From Bacteroidota bacterium (lineage in GTDB: Bacteria; Bacteroidota; Bacteroidia; Bacteroidales; CAIXZF01): a DNA stretch of 45,979 nt. The notes beneath the pieces are model-generated. The model was not told the DNA's origin. It ran no database searches and worked only from the letters and a program-made list of their open reading frames with translations. Each line of letters starts with the position of its first letter. Within the stretch, counting starts at the first letter, position 1. The stretch lies in NCBI GenBank assembly GCA_026391855.1, contig JAPLDE010000204.1:1-45979 (forward strand), given 5' to 3'. Below, one piece after another: positions 7,814-15,973 of the stretch. The position numbers were made by a program, and so were the translations under genes.

Positions 7814-10800
7814 TTATTTTAAAATGAACATCTTTTTACTTTCTGTTATATTCTGATTCTGAAGACGATAGAAATACATCCCAGGACTTAAATGGGTTCC
7901 GGATTCACCTGATCCATCCCATTCTAATGTATATTTTCCTGAAGGCTTTTCACCATTAAGAAGGGTCCGGACTAATTCACCTCTTATGTTGTATACTTTA
8001 AGACTAACATTTCCGGCTTCCAGTAAAGTAATTGATATTGTAGTAGTGGATGTGAAGGGGTTTGGATAGTTTTGACCTAAACAATAGTTTATTGGAATGG
8101 GATTAACCTCATTAGTATTTAGAAGTACAAAAGGAGGTTTTGTGGTGAATTTAATGGCAAACGCATTTTTCAAACTTGCTGCGGTTGTATCATAGGTGTC
8201 ATTGTAAACATACTGCAATCCAACGTTTTGTGTATGATTTTCAATCCCTACAGTACAGCTGTGGCTATTTTCAACTGAATTGAATTGTACAATAATTTCC
8301 CCGTCACCGGTAGGAGTGGGATAATATAAAGGATTCAGCAATATTGCCTGAAAAGTCTCAGTATTTGTGGGGAAAGAGTAATCATTATGTTCCAGGTTAT
8401 TCCATTCCACAATAAAACGGTGGTTGGTTGCATCATCATAATAATAGATATTTTGGGGTTCCATTGGCCACAAACTGTATAAATCATCCCAAAAAGCAGC
8501 AACCATGCAATTGATATTATCATTTGAAGGAAGAGGAGCATTTACAGAAGCAGTTTGGGAACCATTTCCAAAAGCAATCCAGCCGTCGGTACTGATACGT
8601 AGCTGTGTATAATTAATACCGTAATACTTAAAAGTGAATGGTAAATTCACTGTTGTTGTATACTCACTAATATAATTAGGGATCACAAGGGGAGATGTAA
8701 TACCATTCAATTCCATCCAGTTATAGACCGGCGCCTGTTCAAAAAGCGTATCATTACTTCCAAAGGCATAATAGCCATAAGCATCGGGGCCTGTAAAATC
8801 TGCAATGCCTGGTGTACCTATCGGAATGCTGAAGTTGTGAATTGTCTGATAAGGATAATTCCCATTCTGCGTACTTAGTTTTACCGAAAATTCTGCCAGA
8901 TACCCGGTAGGACAGGAAGGAGCGATACTCACCTGAAATGGACTGCCTGTATTCATAAGCGCAGTATCTGCTTCAATAGTGCCAAATGAAGCAGTGGAAT
9001 CAATAATTGTGATATAAGGATCATTGCTTTTTAAAATGCCAAGGACATCAGTGGCAACATCCTCTCCTGAATTTTGAACAGTAAGAAATACTTTTACAAT
9101 CTCACCGGGATCCATCCTGTAATTATGATTTAGTGAGCCCTGGTCATCAACAATATTATTTTTATACGCTAAGTGGCAACCAACAACCTCCTGGTAATAG
9201 TAATAATACCACGAATTTGTACTACTTGTGACATATAAGACAAAAGTTATAGTCTGACCTGTTGGACATCCGGGTTTTATGTAAAAATGGAATGGGTTTC
9301 CGGTAAAAGTATCTCCGGGGTTCAGGTTACCAAAACTTATTGCATTGGTTGTAATTACCTCAGCATAATTAGTTTCAACAACAGAAAGAGTAGCCTGAAC
9401 ATTGACGGAGGCAATAGTTCCCCAGTTTTTCAAAGTAAAAGTAATATGACCATTTTCACCGGGATTAATCAACCCGTCTAAGTTTCCGCTGATATCAATG
9501 ATTTCAGGAAAGGAGAAAGGAGAAATATATTCCGGGCCCTGGCTCACAGTTATGTTGCCTAAAAATGGGATCACATTCCCACCACGAACAGTTAAGGATA
9601 ATGTTTCAATAGAAGTAGTGGTTATGTCAAGGGTAACAATTCCCAATGAATCAGTATAACCAGTCGTAAATAAGGATGAACCTGTCAAGCAGACTTCTGC
9701 ATTTTTAACCGGAAGTCCGGTTGATGCATATGTTACCGAAAATGAAGGTTGGCTGAATCCCAGCGGAACGGTAGTGGGATAACCAACATTCACGGCGTAA
9801 GGAACATCCTTCCAAATATGAACACTTGGGTCACCTAATACGTGGAAAACCCTGTACTGGTATTCTACCCAAGGGTCGGTTGACCCGAAAACATTGTACA
9901 TATTAAGTTTCCCTCTCAGGAGTGCCTGACCTGGTGTGTCCATTCCTTCCTGGAACATCCCCTTATAAATCCCTCTGTCTATTTGATTATTATAGGCTGT
10001 ATGAGTATTGGAAGTAGGACCAACAAATGCAATGGCACCTCTTCCACTGGTAGTCGTCCCTAATTTCAGCCATTCTTCACCAAAACAGTTGCCGCCGCTA
10101 ACAGTAAATTGTGCTACACCACAGCCGATACTGGTTACAAAAGTGAGCTTTTCACCATTATTTAAAGAGGAGACATCGGAAACCAGAAAATTATAGCAGT
10201 TCGCCATCCAGCCGTCAGTCCAACCTTCACCACGGTAATTCAGATAACTTCTTCCATTATTAATGGTAGAAATAATATCAGACAAATCCATTGAACACCC
10301 CGCATCACTCATCAAGGTGTCGACTGAAGTAAAACCACCATCCTGCATCATCACCTTGGCAGTATATCGTTTGGTTTCTATCTGTGATGCATAACTATTA
10401 TTGGAACAAACTATTCCTTTTTTAAACCAGGCTGTATTCATGGTGTACGGAATTTTCTCGTACTTCATAAACTTATTGATCATCACCTGTAATGAATTGT
10501 CATTCTGGTTGGGAATACGTCCTATCATCATTTCAGGGAAGAAATCACTGCCGTCAATCTCAACAAAAAAATCATCATACGTGAAGGAATAATCGTAATT
10601 AATAATTTTTACGGGGAAAACACCATTATCACCAATCACCAGGACATATGTCGGCGGATATTCCCAATTATGATAGGCATTTGTAATATGGTCCTTAATG
10701 ATCTGGGGATTACTTGGATTTGCTCCGATATCACTGAATTTCGTTATATGAACATCGGTTCCGCTTCTTCTCTTCCAATCGGCATAGGGCTGAAAGGTAG

Positions 10801-11566
10801 CAACATATTGGTCTGGCATAATACATAACATGACCTCATGTCCGCTTTCTTCGCCATTGAACTGACTGTCCAATACGCTCTTATAATTCATGATAGTACT
10901 GCGATACAATTTTCCAAAGGAGGGGGCTATTGCTTTCTTAGGTGTCGTTTTGGGATTTATAACCGCACCATGGCCATATTTTATCCTTATGGTAATAGAT
11001 GTAATAGCCTGTAATTCATTTTTTGCTGCAGAATAGCGGAGAGGGAAAACAGAGAGGCGGGTGATACGAAAATCACGAAACACTGAAGGAGGGTCAAGTT
11101 GGGCAAATTCTTGAGGAAATACACCCTTGGATTGATAGATACCGGCATTTTCAATAAATGGGGGCTCCAGTTTGCCTTCAATCCGGCTTTCTCTTGCCGG
11201 TTGGAGATGAATGTTTTGAAACGTCAGAACATTGCTTGTTTCCAGTATTTCAAGGGTAATACCTGCCTGATCCGGGACAGCCAGTACTTTTGCAATATAG
11301 GCTAACTCCGGATACCCCGGTAGTGTGGTAAAAATATCTGTCAGTAAATCAACTGATTGGTACTTTTTTCCATCGATTGAATTTTCTTTTAGGTCGAATC
11401 CTGATATTTCAACTTTTACAACGGTTGAATTATTGTCACTCTTGATCAGGCTGACCAGAGGTGGGGTATTGGGTGCCTTGCTTTTATTAAGTGATACCCA
11501 TTCTGCTTTCATTGTGAAAGGAATTACTAAGGCGATGATAAATACAATCAGGGTTCTCTTAAGCAT
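7814..11566 (-). CDS. Large C25 (gingipain)-like secreted protein, possible pseudoenzyme, first gene of pgs string
   Basis: 1250 aa. Signal peptide 1-21 (MLKRTLIVFIIALVIPFTMKA), then a propeptide-like region to about 230, a C25 domain about 245-570, two CARDB-like 'NPGE...' beta domains, a NIDO-like beta region about 930-1130, and a type A T9SS sorting domain from about 1155 ('YCLGQNYPNPF', 'VSLKVYNIRGELV', 'LSPGMYFYRL', ending KKMFILK). C25 peptidases use a His in 'NY.GHG' and a Cys about 33 residues later. Here the Cys is present (SIGCG, C482) but the His position reads NYRGEGW, with Glu447. The protein may therefore be inactive or act differently. Its stop is 8 bp before pgsB, so it is very likely co-transcribed with the polymer genes. 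It is expected to be exported by T9SS to the cell surface. Confidence 0.85.
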   Translation of the reverse strand: MLKRTLIVFIIALVIPFTMKAEWVSLNKSKAPNTPPLVSLIKSDNNSTVVKVEISGFDLKENSIDGKKYQSVDLLTDIFTTLPGYPELAYIAKVLAVPDQAGITLEILETSNVLTFQNIHLQPARESRIEGKLEPPFIENAGIYQSKGVFPQEFAQLDPPSVFRDFRITRLSVFPLRYSAAKNELQAITSITIRIKYGHGAVINPKTTPKKAIAPSFGKLYRSTIMNYKSVLDSQFNGEESGHEVMLCIMPDQYVATFQPYADWKRRSGTDVHITKFSDIGANPSNPQIIKDHITNAYHNWEYPPTYVLVIGDNGVFPVKIINYDYSFTYDDFFVEIDGSDFFPEMMIGRIPNQNDNSLQVMINKFMKYEKIPYTMNTAWFKKGIVCSNNSYASQIETKRYTAKVMMQDGGFTSVDTLMSDAGCSMDLSDIISTINNGRSYLNYRGEGWTDGWMANCYNFLVSDVSSLNNGEKLTFVTSIGCGVAQFTVSGGNCFGEEWLKLGTTTSGRGAIAFVGPTSNTHTAYNNQIDRGIYKGMFQEGMDTPGQALLRGKLNMYNVFGSTDPWVEYQYRVFHVLGDPSVHIWKDVPYAVNVGYPTTVPLGFSQPSFSVTYASTGLPVKNAEVCLTGSSLFTTGYTDSLGIVTLDITTTSIETLSLTVRGGNVIPFLGNITVSQGPEYISPFSFPEIIDISGNLDGLINPGENGHITFTLKNWGTIASVNVQATLSVVETNYAEVITTNAISFGNLNPGDTFTGNPFHFYIKPGCPTGQTITFVLYVTSSTNSWYYYYYQEVVGCHLAYKNNIVDDQGSLNHNYRMDPGEIVKVFLTVQNSGEDVATDVLGILKSNDPYITIIDSTASFGTIEADTALMNTGSPFQVSIAPSCPTGYLAEFSVKLSTQNGNYPYQTIHNFSIPIGTPGIADFTGPDAYGYYAFGSNDTLFEQAPVYNWMELNGITSPLVIPNYISEYTTTVNLPFTFKYYGINYTQLRISTDGWIAFGNGSQTASVNAPLPSNDNINCMVAAFWDDLYSLWPMEPQNIYYYDDATNHRFIVEWNNLEHNDYSFPTNTETFQAILLNPLYYPTPTGDGEIIVQFNSVENSHSCTVGIENHTQNVGLQYVYNDTYDTTAASLKNAFAIKFTTKPPFVLLNTNEVNPIPINYCLGQNYPNPFTSTTTISITLLEAGNVSLKVYNIRGELVRTLLNGEKPSGKYTLEWDGSGESGTHLSPGMYFYRLQNQNITESKKMFILK

Positions 11567-11759
11567 AACAGAGTTTTTAAAGATTCAACAATATGACTGT
11601 TAAAATTTTATATGGTTGGGTCCAAAATTTTTTTATAAAGTATATTTTAGACTGTATTGTCAATATAGGAGATAAAATACTTTTCATTCTTGGGATCAAT
11701 TATCTTCCCGGTGAATTTTAATCGAAAGGTTCAAATGGCTTTTTAAGGACTGACTGGAT
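11567..11759. other. Leader region upstream of the C25/pgs string
   Basis: AT-rich stretch with no ORF and no exact TAnnTTTG element that I could find on the minus strand. The pgs string could have a weak promoter here or be read from the upstream C25 genes, past the hairpin in repeat copy 3. Confidence 0.3.
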
Positions 11760-11890
11760 AAACCACAAAGGACAGGAGGAAAAAACAAGGATTTAACCAA
11801 GGAGTGATTACGTTGATGGTGAACAAAAATCAACCTATAACAAAAAAGCCCATCCCCAACGGACAGGCTTTTTCCGGGAATAGAACGAAA
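11760..11890. repeat. Fold-back repeat, copy 3 (right part only)
   Basis: Matches the right ~130 bp of copies 1 and 2, starting at AAACCACAAAGGACAGG and ending in the hairpin and GGAATAGAACG. The left arm is missing, so this copy cannot form the long fold-back. It lies 2 bp from the stop of the minus-strand C25 gene at 11893. Confidence 0.8.
11843..11873. terminator. Hairpin terminator in repeat copy 3
   Basis: AAAAAGCC (11843-11850) pairs with GGCTTTTT (11866-11873), beginning about 20 bp past the stop of the minus-strand C25 gene. It is well placed to end the upstream protease transcript and to separate it from the pgs string. Confidence 0.6.
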
Positions 11891-11892
11891 GA

Positions 11893-14800
11893 TCAGTCGG
11901 CAAGGATCTTGCGGAAAACCCTGCTTTGTTTTGTTTCTATGGTAAGGAAATAAAATCCTTTTGCCCAGGAATGGGTGTCCATGGTTAGAGTGGCTTCATT
12001 CCCCGGCATTAGAATCGTTTTTTCCGTGATAACTTCACCTAAGGGATTGGTTATCTTTATCTTAACATCAGAATTGTCAACTCCCCTGAGCTGAAGGGTT
12101 AAACCGGAATGAACCGGGTTAGGATAAAGATCGGCAGAGAAACTGTTTTGCGGGTTGCTGCCTACACCGGTGCAGGGATCAGCGTAAATGTAATGAAGTT
12201 TGGTAATGGTATCGCTGCCGTTTCCATCGGAAACAATGAGGATGACATCATAATGACCTGCCGTGTTGTAAAATACGGTCGGGTTCTCCAGGGCGGAGGT
12301 TGCCGGTGTGCCACCGGGGTAGGACCAGCTCCAGGAAACAGGGTTTCCGTAAGAAAGATCATGAAAGGTAACGGAATTCCCTGTACAGACACTGGTGCTG
12401 GTTGCCGTAAAATTGGCTGTCAGCACCTCTGAATAAAGACCGAAGAAGGTCAGGTATTGCATCATCAGGTCGGCACAGGTTGAAGGAGATACCCCGTCGC
12501 TAAGACCGCCGAACTCATGGGAGCAGGCAATGGTCCGGTACGATCCGCCATCATAGGCTACACCCGTTCCATAGGAAGGGTTCTGGTTTTGGAAAATGGC
12601 GAAGGCACCGCTTCCATTGGCAGCGCTGATATGATCAATATATGCATTATCACCGGAATAAAGAAAATTCATACCCTCAGTAAAGGTACCGCTCTGTCCG
12701 GTAAGAGTTCCCAGGTCACCGTTACCGTCTCCTCCGGGTGTGACCTTAAAATAAGAATGTACCGGGGTTTGCGAATCATATGCCCAGGTATCTCCTCCTT
12801 CCATGTAAAGTCTTCCTCCTCCGTCAAGGTAGGTGGCCAGTTGCTGGCCTTCAGCGCTGGAAAGCACGTAATTGCTCGAATAAATTCCAAGGCAGACAAA
12901 AATGGAGGAATATACACTCAGATCGGCCGGGAAAGTGGTTGAATATACCGCCTGCAGGCCCAGTGCCTGGATAGCGGTGTTCATGGCCGGCCCTGAATTG
13001 GTATTCGGATCATGATCGACAATTAATATAGGAATCTGCCCGATAACCGTGGTAAAACCGCCTGAACCGCTGATCCCAAGGTCCCCGTTCATCTGCAGGT
13101 CGAAAACAGCCCCATGCCCTACAGGTGTTGAAATATCTGCGGTGATGCTGAAAGCGGCCTGTATCGTGTTGCCGCCGGTAATAGTGCCAAAACCCTGGGA
13201 GGTGCTGTTAATGGTAACATAAGGATCAGTACTGCTAAGGACACCCAGCACATTGAAAACATCGGAGGAACCTGTATTTTTCACGCTGACAACCACATCA
13301 ACAGTTTCTCCGGGATCTACCCGGTTGTTGTTGTTACCGGCAGGGTCGGATATCATATAGGTCTGATAATGCAATACCGGAGCATGGCCTTTTATGGTAA
13401 AATAACTGACCCAGGTATTGGAGGCATCATCATTAGCGGTCAGGGTAAAATTAATGATATGATTATTGGGAATATCATTGGTCACACTAAAGCCGAAGGC
13501 ATCGGTAACAGTTACCAAGCCATTGGCCGGAATATTTCCATAGTTGGCGCCGGAGGTTGTGATGATTACATAAGGATCAGCAGATGAAAGGGTTACAGCA
13601 ACATTATTTGCCTGGGCATTGCCCACATTTTTCATAGTGACGGTTAACAGCACAGTTTCTCCGTAATCAAGCTGCCCATTGGAATTCCCCGGGTTATCGT
13701 TGAGAACGTAATTGTTTTTCACCACGAAAGGCCCGGTCGGGGGGATCACCAGGACTTCTCCCTCATAGCGGTAGTAGTTCTGCATGGTCACCACCACATC
13801 GATATGATCGGGAGGCAACAGGGTGCCGGTAATAATAATGGGAAGTGGAGAACCGGTACCGGTAGCCGTTGCCAGTATCACTCCGTTATAGGACAGGCAG
13901 ATAAAAGAACCTGTATCGGCAGTGACATCCAGGGAGGTGACCCCGGTATAGATGGTTGGTGCATGGACAACAGTAAGATACTGAGGTACTTCTGAATAAA
14001 CCGAAAGAAAGGCATCTCCATGATGGTGGAAAAGGTTATAGGTAACTTCCTTATCAGGCGACTTATACGGCCAGCCGGATTGTTCCAGGAAATATTTACC
14101 GGCAGCATTTCCAAAGGCCGGCAATATGCCTCTTTCGGGAGGATTGCTTCCATAGCCGGGCATGAAATTAGGCCATAAATTATCATACACTCCCCATATA
14201 AATGCATCATTTACAAAAGAATACGAAACTTCAGAGGCGGCCAGCAGCCCCAATGCACCGGCAGGCACGCCATTATATGTGTAGCGGTGAAATTTCTCGG
14301 CAAAACATTCTGTGGCGTTATTGTACTTTCCGGTGAGGCAATTTACCGACATGATAAACGTCAGATCGGTATTGGTAAGCCCATCGATATCACTGTTTGA
14401 ATAGGCCGGTTCACCCCATCCTTCTTCAAATCCGTGATCCCGGTGCTGAAGCATGAAGCATCCGTCGTTAATGGCACTGTTTATCATGGTGGCGTTGCCG
14501 CCCGTCCAGTTTCCGAGGGACTGGGGAGTGGAAGGTATATATCCGAGTCCGGAAGGTCCGAAATAGTCGACTACGGTTGAAGTATTTGTGGCTGTCGACC
14601 AGGGATCGACCGAAGGGTCCCCGCCATACACCTCATTGATCCTCACCGGTGACTTTCCGAGAGAATTCTGCCAGAAGCCCTTGATGACCTCGGAGCAGAG
14701 CTGGAACCATCTTTCTGTCTGCCAGCCAAGGGCTGAAACAGGATGATTGTAGAAATTCTCACTGATGGGAGGATTTCTTTCATAATTTAGGAACTTATGC

Positions 14801-15912
14801 ACCATTACCTCCAGTTGGGCTTCATCCTGGGCGGTGATCCTGGCCATGACAACCTCCGGCATGGAGTTGGTCCCGTCGATGTCCCCGTAAATGTTATCCG
14901 AAACACAGTAACTGTTCCAGATAGGTGCGGCGATGCTGTTGTTGGGATCTGTGCCGTAATCACCCAGTAACAAGATGGCGACAGGAGGGATGGTCCATGT
15001 ATTATAGGCATTATTGATGTAATTTTCAATGGTCACAGCATCATTTCCTCCTATTTCTGCCAGGGTTTTGATATCTGTATTGATACCCTGCCTGGTTCTG
15101 AATTCCTTGATGGAATCGGCCCACTGGGTGAAAATCGTTTCATTCGGAACGATGATCAGGTATTCGCAGCCGATGTCGTCGGTGTTAACCATGGATCTGT
15201 TATAGTTAACCTTTGGCAGAACTTCAGGATTCAGCAACATATCCTGAAGCAACGGATCAAACCACCGGCTCCGTAAGCGGTTATCTCCATAATGGCCGTT
15301 CCCGCCCTGAAAATGGATCTTTACCCTGATATCTTTGATCACCAGCATCTCTTTGGTAACCGGATTATACTGGAAAGGAGTGAAGCCAAGCATGACCACA
15401 TCCACACCCCTTACTTTTGTCTGATCTCCAAGTAACACCGGCTGGGAAGGGTAGTAAGCATTGTTTTGATAGATATTTTCATCCACCGGGTATTCCAAAC
15501 CAACTTCTGTTTCCTTTGGTATCCGGGGAGCCGGTCCTATATCAATATTAGTGAGAAGTTCCGTACGCATTCCCACGACTTCCAGGACAGGGTTAGATCC
15601 CTGCGGAATGGCTATATACCTGCCTGTACCTGGAAGATTGGGCGCACCGGCATTGTTGGGAAGGAAAACACCCGGTAATTCAACGGTTTTTACCTTTTTG
15701 CCGTTAATAACCGCATCATTCAGGCTGAATTGCGGGACAGAAAAGGTTAATTGCATCCCATCAGTGTCCTGCTGTTCAATGTTAAATCCTGCGGGACCCC
15801 AGTTACCCTGGTAATTTGTCAGGCCCTGGCCATGAGAGATGAATGAGGCAAAAACCAGAACGGCAAGTAAGAACAGGTAAGGAAGTAAGCGTTTCGCGTA
15901 AGATTTCTTCAT
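11893..15912 (-). CDS. C25 (gingipain)-family secreted peptidase with PKD and T9SS domains
   Basis: 1339 aa from the ATG at 15912; a start 12 codons upstream is open but the later one gives a clean signal peptide (MKKSYAKRLLPYLFLL..SHGQ). Order: propeptide-like region to about 245; C25 domain about 250-640; two or three CARDB-like repeats ('NPGNSNGQLDYGETVLLTV', 'PAGNNNNRVDPGETVDVVV'); a Rossmann-like domain starting 'ILIVDHDPNTNSGP' with 'YLDGGGRLYMEGGD'; a PKD domain ('SVTFHDLSYGNPVSWSWSYP'); and a T9SS sorting domain ('LYPNPVHSGLTLQL' to 'VFRKILAD'). The likely catalytic pair is present: H493 in QHRDHGFEEGW and C525 in SVNCLTG. It should be exported by T9SS and be an active cysteine protease at the surface or outside. 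The cleavage specificity (Arg or Lys) cannot be read. Confidence 0.88.
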   Translation of the reverse strand: MKKSYAKRLLPYLFLLAVLVFASFISHGQGLTNYQGNWGPAGFNIEQQDTDGMQLTFSVPQFSLNDAVINGKKVKTVELPGVFLPNNAGAPNLPGTGRYIAIPQGSNPVLEVVGMRTELLTNIDIGPAPRIPKETEVGLEYPVDENIYQNNAYYPSQPVLLGDQTKVRGVDVVMLGFTPFQYNPVTKEMLVIKDIRVKIHFQGGNGHYGDNRLRSRWFDPLLQDMLLNPEVLPKVNYNRSMVNTDDIGCEYLIIVPNETIFTQWADSIKEFRTRQGINTDIKTLAEIGGNDAVTIENYINNAYNTWTIPPVAILLLGDYGTDPNNSIAAPIWNSYCVSDNIYGDIDGTNSMPEVVMARITAQDEAQLEVMVHKFLNYERNPPISENFYNHPVSALGWQTERWFQLCSEVIKGFWQNSLGKSPVRINEVYGGDPSVDPWSTATNTSTVVDYFGPSGLGYIPSTPQSLGNWTGGNATMINSAINDGCFMLQHRDHGFEEGWGEPAYSNSDIDGLTNTDLTFIMSVNCLTGKYNNATECFAEKFHRYTYNGVPAGALGLLAASEVSYSFVNDAFIWGVYDNLWPNFMPGYGSNPPERGILPAFGNAAGKYFLEQSGWPYKSPDKEVTYNLFHHHGDAFLSVYSEVPQYLTVVHAPTIYTGVTSLDVTADTGSFICLSYNGVILATATGTGSPLPIIITGTLLPPDHIDVVVTMQNYYRYEGEVLVIPPTGPFVVKNNYVLNDNPGNSNGQLDYGETVLLTVTMKNVGNAQANNVAVTLSSADPYVIITTSGANYGNIPANGLVTVTDAFGFSVTNDIPNNHIINFTLTANDDASNTWVSYFTIKGHAPVLHYQTYMISDPAGNNNNRVDPGETVDVVVSVKNTGSSDVFNVLGVLSSTDPYVTINSTSQGFGTITGGNTIQAAFSITADISTPVGHGAVFDLQMNGDLGISGSGGFTTVIGQIPILIVDHDPNTNSGPAMNTAIQALGLQAVYSTTFPADLSVYSSIFVCLGIYSSNYVLSSAEGQQLATYLDGGGRLYMEGGDTWAYDSQTPVHSYFKVTPGGDGNGDLGTLTGQSGTFTEGMNFLYSGDNAYIDHISAANGSGAFAIFQNQNPSYGTGVAYDGGSYRTIACSHEFGGLSDGVSPSTCADLMMQYLTFFGLYSEVLTANFTATSTSVCTGNSVTFHDLSYGNPVSWSWSYPGGTPATSALENPTVFYNTAGHYDVILIVSDGNGSDTITKLHYIYADPCTGVGSNPQNSFSADLYPNPVHSGLTLQLRGVDNSDVKIKITNPLGEVITEKTILMPGNEATLTMDTHSWAKGFYFLTIETKQSRVFRKILAD

Positions 15913-15973
15913 AAAGTCGGTTTTATTGAATGGGTTAAACGAATACAAGCCTGTTAATTTTATTAAGTCGATG

